DNA from: Fibrobacter sp.
GTDB lineage: Bacteria > Fibrobacterota > Fibrobacteria > Fibrobacterales > Fibrobacteraceae
Direction of reading: 5' to 3'
NCBI GenBank assembly: GCA_017550445.1
Contig: JAFZOV010000131.1
Location: 1 to 34,606 of the forward strand
Length of the DNA: 34,606 bases
Made by a program: the position numbers and the translations under genes. This document shows, in pieces, positions 15,853 through 22,467 of this stretch (position 1 is its first letter; each line of letters opens with the position of its first letter). Below the pieces are notes generated by a model, which did no database searches, was not told the DNA's origin, and was given only the letters and a program-made list of their open reading frames with translations.

Positions 15853-15886
15853 TGAACAACAAAGCCCCCGGGTGTTAACCGGGGGC
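15853..15886 (-). terminator. Terminator of fusA
   Basis: GCCCCCGG (15864-15871) and CCGGGGGC (15879-15886) form a perfect 8-bp stem with a 7-base loop. On the minus strand TTTGTTGTT follows. It lies 60 bases below the fusA stop codon. Confidence 0.85.
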
Positions 15887-15946
15887 GGTTGCGAGAGGAA
15901 CGGCCGTAGAGTAAGACCCTACTTATTTCTAGCCGTTCCGGTCATA

Positions 15947-18076
15947 TTAGGCGCGGGCCTTGGCCTTGTCGCCGTACTTCTTGATGAGTTCGTCCTGGAT
16001 GTTCTTCGGAACCGGCAGGTACTTGCAGAATTCCATGGTGAATTCAGCCTTACCCTGGGTCATAGAACGCAGGTCAGTGGCGTAGCCGAACATTTCGGAA
16101 AGCGGGACTTCGGCGGTGATGGTGGTCATGCCGAGTTCTTCGCTCGTACCAGTGATGGTACCACGACGCTGAGAAACGTTACCAACAACAGAACCCTGGA
16201 ATTCGGTCGGAGTCTGGATTTCGACCTTCATGATCGGTTCGAGAATCTGAGCGCCAGCCTTTTCGAAAGCTTCGCGGAAGGCCATACGGGCTGCAACCTG
16301 GAACGCCATATCAGAAGAGTCAACCGGGTGGTATGCACCATCCTGGACTTCCATTTCGATGCCCACAACCGGGAAGCCGATCAAGGACCCTGCTTCCATG
16401 CAGCTCTGGAAACCCTTGTCGCAAGACGGGATGTATTCCTTCGGAATACGGCCACCCACGACGGAGTTCACGAAGTTGTAAACCTTTTCCTGGTCGCCTT
16501 CGACAGCCATCGGACGCATTTCGCCGACAACCTTAGCGTACTGACCGGAACCACCAGTCTGCTTCTTGTGAGTGTAGTCGAACTTGGCTGGACGGGTAAT
16601 GGTTTCACGGTAAGCCACCTGCGGAGCACCGGTCGTCACGTCGCACTTGTATTCGCGGCGCATACGTTCGATGTAAACGTCGAGGTGAAGTTCGCCCATA
16701 CCCTTGATGATGGTCTGGCCGGATTCCTTGTCGACTTCCACCTGGAACGTCGGGTCTTCCTTGGTGAAGCGGTTCAGGGCCTTGGACATGTTGTCCAGGT
16801 CGTCACGGTTCTTGGCTTCGATCACGAGTTCGATCACCGGATTCGGCACGTGCATAGAAGTCATGTTGTAGTGGTTCTTGCCATCGGTAAAGGTCGTACC
16901 GGAGGCGCAGTCGATACCGAACAGAGCAACGATGTCGCCTGCACCGGCTTCGGTGATATCCACCATTTCGTCAGCGTGCATACGAACCAAGCGGCCCACA
17001 GACACCTTCTTGCCGGTGGCCATGTTGGTGATCATGTCGCCCTTCTTGAGGGTACCCTGGTAAATACGGATGTAGGTCAACTGGCCATAGCGGTCGTTCA
17101 CGAGCTTGAATGCGTAGCAAACGAGCGGCTGGTTGTCTTCGGACTTAAGAACAACTTCGGCTTCGTTGTTGTCGAGGTCGAGAGCCTTGTTTTCAACTTC
17201 GGTCGGGTTCGGGAGGTAGTCGATAACGCCATCGAGGAGCTTCTGAACGCCAATGTTCTTGTGAGCAGAACCCATGAACACCGGAGTGATGTCGAGGCTG
17301 ATGGTAGCCTTGCGGATGGTGGCCTTGATGAGGTTCTTGTCGATTTCGTCGACGCCATACTGGCCTTCCATAGCCTTTTCCATGATTTCATCGCTGTAGT
17401 CAGCGCAGCAGTCGATGAGCTTTTCACGGTATTCGTTAGCCTGGTCAACGAGTTCGGCCGGGATTTCCTTTTCGATCATGTCGTCGCCGTTAGCGCCTTC
17501 GAAGTAGTAGGCCTTCATTTCGACGAGGTCGACCACGCCCTTCAGTTGGTCTTCGAGACCGATAGGAATCTGCATGACGCAGGGCTTGTGGTTGAGCTTT
17601 TCCTTGAGCATGACGGCCACGCGGAGCGGGTTTGCACCGGAACGGTCGCACTTGTTAACGAACACCACGCGCGGCACATGGTAGCGGCGCATCTGGCGGT
17701 CAACGGTAATAGACTGGGACTGAACACCTTCCACGCCGGTAAGCACGAGGATAGCGCCGTCAAGCACGCGGAGAGAACGTTCCACTTCGATAGTGAAGTC
17801 CACGTGCCCCGGGGTATCGATGATGTTGATGGAGTCGGCTTCGCCAGACTTGGTGTGGGTCCAGTTTGCAAACGTAGCAGCGGACTGAATCGTGATGCCG
17901 CGTTCGCGTTCAAGTTCCATGGAGTCCATCGTGGCACCGACGCCGTCTTTACCACGAACTTCGTGGATAGCGTGGATACGCTTTGTGAAGTAGAGGATAC
18001 GTTCGGTCAGGGTAGTCTTACCCGAGTCAATGTGGGCAGAAATACCAATGTTTCTGTGTTTTTCGATGTTTTTCAT
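15947..18076 (-). CDS. fusA: Elongation factor G, mitochondrial EFG1/spdEFG1-like type
   Basis: The 709-aa GTPase that drives ribosomal translocation. G motifs: AHIDSGKTT (G1), RGITI (G2), DTPGH (G3), NKCD (G4), GSA (G5). It carries signatures of the mitochondrial EFG1/spdEFG1 group rather than ordinary bacterial [20 protein letters not shown] instead of [42 protein letters not shown], and [19 protein letters not shown]. The start is ATG 18076 ([13 protein letters not shown]); 15 codons of in-frame extension run into the promoter. Codon use is highly biased, which leaves a long open frame on the opposite strand. It stands alone, not with rpsL/rpsG/tuf. A promoter lies at 18119-18149. Confidence 0.95.
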   Translation of the reverse strand: MKNIEKHRNIGISAHIDSGKTTLTERILYFTKRIHAIHEVRGKDGVGATMDSMELERERGITIQSAATFANWTHTKSGEADSINIIDTPGHVDFTIEVERSLRVLDGAILVLTGVEGVQSQSITVDRQMRRYHVPRVVFVNKCDRSGANPLRVAVMLKEKLNHKPCVMQIPIGLEDQLKGVVDLVEMKAYYFEGANGDDMIEKEIPAELVDQANEYREKLIDCCADYSDEIMEKAMEGQYGVDEIDKNLIKATIRKATISLDITPVFMGSAHKNIGVQKLLDGVIDYLPNPTEVENKALDLDNNEAEVVLKSEDNQPLVCYAFKLVNDRYGQLTYIRIYQGTLKKGDMITNMATGKKVSVGRLVRMHADEMVDITEAGAGDIVALFGIDCASGTTFTDGKNHYNMTSMHVPNPVIELVIEAKNRDDLDNMSKALNRFTKEDPTFQVEVDKESGQTIIKGMGELHLDVYIERMRREYKCDVTTGAPQVAYRETITRPAKFDYTHKKQTGGSGQYAKVVGEMRPMAVEGDQEKVYNFVNSVVGGRIPKEYIPSCDKGFQSCMEAGSLIGFPVVGIEMEVQDGAYHPVDSSDMAFQVAARMAFREAFEKAGAQILEPIMKVEIQTPTEFQGSVVGNVSQRRGTITGTSEELGMTTITAEVPLSEMFGYATDLRSMTQGKAEFTMEFCKYLPVPKNIQDELIKKYGDKAKARA

Positions 18077-18118
18077 GTTTTTTCCACAAATGGAGTTGAT
18101 GTTTGTTTGAGTTGCGCC

Positions 18119-18149
18119 CAAAGATAGAAAAAATGGGGGGATCGTTCAA
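18119..18149 (-). promoter_or_regulatory. Promoter of fusA
   Basis: On the minus strand there is TTGAAC (18149-18144), a 17-nt spacer and TATCTT (18126-18121), extended to TATCTTTG (18126-18119). It is followed by GGCGC. It predicts a leader of about 38 bases. Confidence 0.75.
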
Positions 18150-18271
18150 GTCCCACTCTCTGGAAAGGGCTTTTTCTGCGAAATTTTTGATTTTTCGCCG
18201 TTTTTTACAAATATTACACACTTTATTGAATAAAATGCATTTTTTTCGTAAGAATACCTTTTTTTTGTAAT

Positions 18272-18299
18272 TTGTTGTTAAATTTGGAGCACCTATTAT
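18272..18299 (+). promoter_or_regulatory. Probable promoter of the TRL-like lipoprotein gene
   Basis: TTGTTG (18272-18277), a 16-nt spacer and TATTAT (18294-18299). The Shine-Dalgarno AGGAG (18315-18319) and ATG 18327 follow. The 200 bases between fusA and this gene are otherwise AT-rich and hold only the two divergent promoters. Confidence 0.5.
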
Positions 18300-18326
18300 T
18301 AACAAAAGAACAAAAGGAGTTCTATA

Positions 18327-18641
18327 ATGAAAAAGGCAATTCTTCTCGCATCTGCAGTTGCAGCTGCTTCTCTTACTGGTTGTGCTACTGTGGCTTCCCC
18401 GGTTAGCGGTCTTCTCTATAGCGATGTGAACTATCCTATCACCGCTACTTCTAGCGAAGTCGGCTCCAAGACTGGTGAAGCTACTGCTACCTCTATCCTC
18501 GGTATCTTCGCTTCTGGCGACGCTAGCGTTGCTGCTGCTGCCAAGGCCGGTGGTATCACCAAGATCAAGACTGTGGACGTTAAGGCTTCCAACATCTTGA
18601 CTCTCTATGCCAAGTACACCGTCGTTGTGACTGGTGAATAA
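18327..18641 (+). CDS. TRL-like family lipoprotein
   Basis: A 104-aa small lipoprotein. The signal peptide ends in SLTGC with lipidated Cys19. The mature part contains GLLYSDVNYPITATS, GEATATSILGIFASGDASVAAAAKAGGITKIKTVD and an ILTLYAKYTVVVTGE end, the pattern of the TRL (tRNA-associated locus) family found in several Gram-negatives. The biochemical role is unknown. Strong Shine-Dalgarno, biased codons and a clean terminator point to a highly expressed single gene. Confidence 0.85.
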   Translation: MKKAILLASAVAAASLTGCATVASPVSGLLYSDVNYPITATSSEVGSKTGEATATSILGIFASGDASVAAAAKAGGITKIKTVDVKASNILTLYAKYTVVVTGE

Positions 18642-18667
18642 TTCAGATTTTTAGCTGAATAAAGAAG

Positions 18668-18692
18668 GCGGTAGTTTCGACTACCGCTTTTT
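18668..18692 (+). terminator. Terminator of the TRL-like gene
   Basis: GCGGTAG (18668-18674) pairs with CTACCGC (18681-18687) across TTTCGA and is followed by TTTTT. The A-rich other flank could let it act for the converging gene at 18720-19346 too. Confidence 0.85.
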
Positions 18693-18719
18693 CTATTTCC
18701 TATGTGCCGGTGTATATAA

Positions 18720-19346
18720 TTAGGCTATTTTGGCGTCTTCGACGGCCGGTTCCTCGGGGTTGTCGGCTAGTGCCTTAAAATAGGCGGCGGCCGTTTTGCC
18801 CACTTCGGTGGTGTCGTAGAAGGAATAGGCTCCGTTTCCAAGTGCACCGATGGCCGGAATAGCTCGGAGGGCGGCTCTGCCCAGAAATTTTGTAGAAACC
18901 TTGACGCCGATTTTCTTGAGGAGAGCCTCGAGAACCGCAAAAGAGACCTTTTGTACCACGATTCGGCTGCCGGTTCGTACCGCGATGTCGCGGACCAGCT
19001 GGGCGGCACTGTGACGGAACAGACACCAGACCATGGCTTCGCGGCTCAGTTGAGCGAATTTGCCGTAAGTTGCGGCTATATCAGAGACCAGTTGCGCCTG
19101 GATGCGCCAAATGGCGGCGATATCCGGAATGGATGTCAAAACGCCCGTAACGCCGGCGGGTACCGAAAGGGTTGCGCTGACCAAGGATGCCTTGACTGCG
19201 GCCTGGCGGATCAGTTTTTTGATTTTTTCATCAGAATTACCCGTGGGGGAGTGCAGGGATTCCGGAATGTCGGTAATCAGTTCGAAAAGCAGGGTGCTCA
19301 GCTTTTCTTTGATTTTTTCCATCTTTTCATCAGTGCAATCGCTCAT
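18720..19346 (-). CDS. EcsC-like hydrophobic protein
   Basis: A 208-aa protein with a charged N-terminus, then KASLVSATLSVPAGVTGVLTSIPDIAAIWRIQAQLVSDIAATYGK (about 53-97). This amphipathic/hydrophobic pattern with IPD-AAIW-IQAQLV-DIAA-YG resembles EcsC-family proteins. A second hydrophobic stretch (about 150-190) has Gly/Ala-rich GALGNGAYSFYDTTEVGKTAAAYFK. The molecular function of this family is not established. The start ATG has AAGGAG (19353-19358) six bases upstream. It is downstream of a small gene and separated from it by an inverted repeat. Confidence 0.6.
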   Translation of the reverse strand: MSDCTDEKMEKIKEKLSTLLFELITDIPESLHSPTGNSDEKIKKLIRQAAVKASLVSATLSVPAGVTGVLTSIPDIAAIWRIQAQLVSDIAATYGKFAQLSREAMVWCLFRHSAAQLVRDIAVRTGSRIVVQKVSFAVLEALLKKIGVKVSTKFLGRAALRAIPAIGALGNGAYSFYDTTEVGKTAAAYFKALADNPEEPAVEDAKIA

Positions 19347-19400
19347 AAGAAACTCCTTATGAGACTAATATACATTATTAATGTGCAATGAGGATTATAA

Positions 19401-19470
19401 TGTGTAATGTGGGATGTGGAATGTGTGATGAATAGTTTCTCATCTCACATTATACATTTCACTTCTCACA
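19401..19470. repeat. Large imperfect inverted repeat of TGTGAAT-like words
   Basis: Arm 19401-19431 pairs with arm 19440-19470 at 23 of 31 positions, around an 8-base centre. The arms are themselves built from repeated words (AATGTG, GATGTG; CTCACAT, CATTTCAC). It lies in the 124-base gap between two minus-strand genes and ends at the stop codon of the upstream one, so it may act as a transcript-end hairpin. Confidence 0.7.
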
Positions 19471-19806
19471 TCAGAAAATAATCTTAGCGAGGCCGCCGGC
19501 AAGTCCCGGCAGGTTGTAGCGGAGTGTCTTGCCATCGAGCCAGTATGAAAGCGCCTGGTCGATCCATTGGCGTTCGCAAGTAATCTTACGGACTACAATA
19601 TCGGTGCCTGAATCGGTATCGTCAAAATAGTAGTAGCCGCGGAACTTGATGGGGAAAATTTCACCATGCAAAAGAACGCTTACGTCGGCGGTGCCGTTGT
19701 CCGAATCAATAGACACGGACTGGACATCACCAAAGCGCTTGACCAGTTCGTGGTTCTTGACAAAGGCTTCGACCGCCTTGTTGCGTAAGTTACCGAGTAG
19801 CGACAT
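19471..19806 (-). CDS. Small protein of unknown function
   Basis: A 111-aa protein with no signal peptide or membrane segment. It begins MSLLGNLRNKAVEAFVKNHELVKRFG (amphipathic helix), then alternating polar and hydrophobic strands (VQSVSIDSDNGTADVSVLLHGE, FPIKFRGYYYFDDTDSGTDIVVRKITCE), then an Arg/Trp/Gln helix. It ends with a hydrophobic LPGLAGGLAKIIF. This looks like a small alpha-beta fold. I do not recognise a family. It is flanked on both sides by AT-rich inverted repeats, and the reading frame and codon use are normal. Confidence 0.65.
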   Translation of the reverse strand: MSLLGNLRNKAVEAFVKNHELVKRFGDVQSVSIDSDNGTADVSVLLHGEIFPIKFRGYYYFDDTDSGTDIVVRKITCERQWIDQALSYWLDGKTLRYNLPGLAGGLAKIIF

Positions 19807-19816
19807 GATTAATTAT

Positions 19817-19886
19817 GAGTTCAGATTTCAGAATTCAGAGTTGATATTAAGTAGAAATTTAACTCCGAAATCCGAATTCTGAATTC
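19817..19886. repeat. Imperfect inverted repeat of TTCAGAATTC-like words
   Basis: Arm 19817-19842 and arm 19861-19886 are complementary at 21 of 26 positions around an 18-base loop. Each arm is made of repeating words (TTCAGA, GAATTC; CCGAA, GAATTC). It fills the 85-base gap between map and the next gene. Related CCGAATTCCGAA words occur at 29683-29716. Confidence 0.7.
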
Positions 19887-19891
19887 CGAAT

Positions 19892-20653
19892 TTACCTAGG
19901 GAGCGTCAGAATCTCGATTCCGTTCTTCGTGCGTGCCACGGTGTGTTCCCACTGGGCAGAGAGCGAACCGTCGCGGGTAACGGCTGTCCAACCATCGGCA
20001 AGCGTCTTGGTGGCGGGACGACCCACGTTAATCATCGGTTCAATGGTGAACACGTGACCGACTTCGATGAACTGCTTCAGCACATTGTTGCGGAAGTGGT
20101 ACAGGGTCGGTTCTTCGTGGAATCCGCGACCGATGCCATGACCGCAGTAGTCTTCGACCACGCTAAAGTCATGTTCTTCGGCGATGTCCTGAATGATGTT
20201 TCCGATGTCGTAGTAGCGCGCGCCTTGTTCGCCTGCAACGCGGATACCTTCTTCCATGCAGAACTTGGCGGTGTCTACCAGTTCCTGGGCGAGGTTGCTC
20301 ACGCGGCCCACGCAGAACATGGCAGAAGTGTCGCCGTGGTAGCCCGAAAGAATCGTGGTGATGTCGATGTTCACGATATCGCCATCTTTAAGGACCGTCT
20401 TTGCGCTCGGAATGCCGTGGCACACGACTTCGTTAATGCTGATGCAGGCATAACGCGGGTAGCCGTGGTAGCCCATGCAGGCAGAGATACCCTTGTTCTT
20501 GCGGGTAAAGTCGCCAATGAATTCGTCGATTTCCAAGGTGGAAACGCCCGGCTTGCACATTTCGCCAGCGCGAATTAGTGTTTCTGCGGCGAGTGCACCT
20601 GCGTCGCGGATTAGTTCAATTTCCTTAGCGGATTTTACTTTAATCTTGGCCAT
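19892..20653 (-). CDS. map: Type I methionine aminopeptidase
   Basis: A 253-aa enzyme that removes the initiator Met from nascent proteins. All metal ligands are present: Asp97 (DGDIVNIDIT), Asp108 (GYHGDTSAMF), His172 (CGHGIGRGFHEEP), Glu205 (FTIEPMI) and Glu236 (SAQWEHT). The substrate-site His79 (VVCHGIP) is also there. The length is that of the bacterial type Ia without a zinc-finger extension. It starts 17 bases after the stop of the DEAD-box helicase gene, so the two are likely co-transcribed. It is not next to secY or infA, its common neighbours in other bacteria. Confidence 0.96.
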   Translation of the reverse strand: MAKIKVKSAKEIELIRDAGALAAETLIRAGEMCKPGVSTLEIDEFIGDFTRKNKGISACMGYHGYPRYACISINEVVCHGIPSAKTVLKDGDIVNIDITTILSGYHGDTSAMFCVGRVSNLAQELVDTAKFCMEEGIRVAGEQGARYYDIGNIIQDIAEEHDFSVVEDYCGHGIGRGFHEEPTLYHFRNNVLKQFIEVGHVFTIEPMINVGRPATKTLADGWTAVTRDGSLSAQWEHTVARTKNGIEILTLPR

Positions 20654-20670
20654 TTTGTATTGCCTTCTAA

Positions 20671-22068
20671 TTAATTCTTCTTCCAGGCGTAGCGGTCAAC
20701 CAGGTAGGCGAGCAGCATCTGGTCTTCTTCGGTACCGTTAGCGAGTTCTTTTACCAGCGGAATCACGCGGCTAATGCGTTCGCGAGCCTTCTGGCCGCCA
20801 AAGTGATTCTTTTCCTGTTCCAGCTTGGCGCGTACGCGTTCGCTCACCTTCTTTGCGATTTCTTCGTTGGTGAGCGGGTCCATCTTGATGAAGTTGATGC
20901 CGAAGTCGGCGGCAGTCTGCTTCATGTCGATTTCTTCGACCGGTGTAATCAGCGAAATGCAAAGGCCGCTACGGCCCGCACGGGCGGTACGTCCGCTTCG
21001 ATGCACGTACACTTCGTGGTCATCGGGGTGGTCGTACACAATCACGTGCGTCACATGGTCTACGTCGATGCCGCGGGCTGCCACGTCGGTGCAAATGAGA
21101 ATGCGGAGTTTCTTGTCGCGGAAGGCGTTCAGCGTCTTTTCGCGCATGGACTGAGCCACGTCGCCAGAGAGCGCGCCTACGTTGAATCCGTAGCCCGAAA
21201 GCACCTGCTCCAGGTAGCTCACGTCGCTTTTCTTGTTGCAGAAAATCATGCAGCTTTCAGGATTGTAGTATTCCAGCACCTTGATGGTCATGGAATCCTT
21301 GTCCATCACATCGCAAGAATACCAGCGGTGTTCCAGGTTGTTGGCAATTACCTTGTCGTAGCTGAGCGAAAGGAATTCGGCGCTCGGACGCTGGAATTCG
21401 CGGGCGAGGCTCTTCACCGTCTGCGGAATGGTGGCACTGAACATGGTGCAAGCGATTTGCTTGGGCAAGTACTTGCGGATTTTCTGCATGTCGGGGTAGA
21501 AACCCATCGAAAGCATTTCGTCGGCTTCGTCCAGAATCAGGTCTCGAATGTCCAGGAAGTCTACGTTGCCGCGCTGTACGTGGTCCATCAGGCGACCCGG
21601 TGTAGCGACGATAATGTGTACGCCGGCGCGGAGAGCCTTGAGCTGCGGTTCGTAGCTTACACCGCCGAAAATTGCCACCGAGCGAATGCCGGTTCCGACA
21701 GAGAGCTTTTCTATTTCGTCTTGCACCTGCAGGCAGAGTTCGCGGGTCGGAACCAAGATAAGTGCCTGGGGGAATAGGTGGTCACGGACGATAACCTGCA
21801 AAAGGGGGAGGACGTAGGCGCCGGTCTTTCCCGAACCGGTCTTGGACTGCACCAACATATCGCGTGCGGCCAGCATGTATGGCATCGTCTTACGCTGTAC
21901 CGGCATCAGGTCGGTCCAGCCGTGCTGCGCGAGAATTGCCTTCTGTTCTTCGGGCAGCATGTCAAAAGTATAGTCAGGGAGCTTGTGTTCAGGTTCGATG
22001 ATTTTTACAGGAGTCAGGAACGGATTGACTTTTTCTTCTTTCTTTTCTTCTTTTACTTCTTCGCTCAT
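20671..22068 (-). CDS. DEAD-box ATP-dependent RNA helicase
   Basis: A 465-aa RNA helicase. Motifs: Q-motif region GWTDLMPVQRKTMPYML, motif I SKTGSGKT, Ia VPTREL, Ib TPGRL, II DEAD (LDEADEMLSMGF), III SAT, then in domain 2 CTDVAARGIDVDHVTHVI and VI HRSGRTARAGRSG. The N-terminus is Lys/Glu-rich; no RNA-binding tail such as that of DeaD is present. It fits the RhlE/DeaD-type helicases that help ribosome assembly or RNA decay, but the exact subgroup is not clear. The start is ATG 22068; the longer frame to 22107 crosses the promoter. The promoter at 22077-22107 leaves a leader of only about three or four bases and no Shine-Dalgarno. Confidence 0.93.
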   Translation of the reverse strand: MSEEVKEEKKEEKVNPFLTPVKIIEPEHKLPDYTFDMLPEEQKAILAQHGWTDLMPVQRKTMPYMLAARDMLVQSKTGSGKTGAYVLPLLQVIVRDHLFPQALILVPTRELCLQVQDEIEKLSVGTGIRSVAIFGGVSYEPQLKALRAGVHIIVATPGRLMDHVQRGNVDFLDIRDLILDEADEMLSMGFYPDMQKIRKYLPKQIACTMFSATIPQTVKSLAREFQRPSAEFLSLSYDKVIANNLEHRWYSCDVMDKDSMTIKVLEYYNPESCMIFCNKKSDVSYLEQVLSGYGFNVGALSGDVAQSMREKTLNAFRDKKLRILICTDVAARGIDVDHVTHVIVYDHPDDHEVYVHRSGRTARAGRSGLCISLITPVEEIDMKQTAADFGINFIKMDPLTNEEIAKKVSERVRAKLEQEKNHFGGQKARERISRVIPLVKELANGTEEDQMLLAYLVDRYAWKKN

Positions 22069-22076
22069 AGTGAGCC

Positions 22077-22107
22077 CAAATTTAGTAAAAGGCAAGTGCC
22101 TCGGCAA
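22077..22107 (-). promoter_or_regulatory. Promoter of the DEAD-box helicase gene
   Basis: On the minus strand there is TTGCCG (22107-22102), a 17-nt spacer and TAAATT (22084-22079), extended to TAAATTTG (22084-22077) and followed by GGCTCACT and then ATG. The predicted start point is near 22072, so the leader is three to four bases. Confidence 0.6.
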
Positions 22108-22280
22108 AAGAAAAACGAACGGATAAGTTTAAAAAGCCCCCAAAAGGAAGGTTTTTGTCTATTTAGGATTGTAAGTAGTTTGAGTTGGTTTGTGATCAAT
22201 CTTGTTTGTACAGTTGTATGCAGATGTATGATTATATAAAAATTTTAGAAAATTTTGTTTCTTTTTTTCTCTAAAAAATG

Positions 22281-22317
22281 GTCTGTGTTACATACGTATA
22301 CAGTATGTTTTACAGAC
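22281..22317. promoter_or_regulatory. 37-bp two-tier dyad, probable operator
   Basis: GTCTGT (22281-22286), 3 bases, ACATAC (22290-22295), 7-base centre, GTATGT (22303-22308), 3 bases, ACAGAC (22312-22317). Both pairs of arms are perfect inverted repeats around the same centre at 22299. This is the form of a site for a dimer or tetramer of a DNA-binding protein. It lies 150 bases upstream of the subtilase gene in a 400-base AT-rich non-coding stretch. Confidence 0.65.
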
Positions 22318-22371
22318 GAATACTTTGTATAAACTAATAAAAAATATTTTGATAATTTATTTTGAATAATC

Positions 22372-22400
22372 TTGATAAACTAATCATTTATACATAAATT
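22372..22400 (+). promoter_or_regulatory. Probable promoter of the subtilase gene
   Basis: TTGATA (22372-22377), a 17-nt spacer and TAAATT (22395-22400), giving a leader of about 60 bases. The region is very AT-rich, so chance matches are more likely here. Confidence 0.4.
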
Positions 22401-22467
22401 TATTGAAGCCTTGATTTGAATAACGAATGTTTCAAGTCTAAAGGTTGCCTAAAAATAGGAGAATCAG

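Noticed and set aside
15200..15946. Protein-coding gene in the mazG-fusA gap
   Set aside because: No open frame of useful length with a ribosome site exists; the stretch is AT-rich with terminators and dyads.
15872..18127. 751-codon open frame antisense to fusA
   Set aside because: It is the mirror of a strongly codon-biased fusA. The translation is rich in His, Val and Phe with no recognisable domain, and fusA on the other strand is certain.
20803..21777. 324-codon open frame antisense to the DEAD-box helicase
   Set aside because: A shadow of a gene with all helicase motifs; the translation shows no family.
22289..22309. Attachment site of a mobile element at the subtilase island
   Set aside because: The palindrome is not repeated at the other end of the AT-rich region and there is no integrase, so an operator is the simpler reading.
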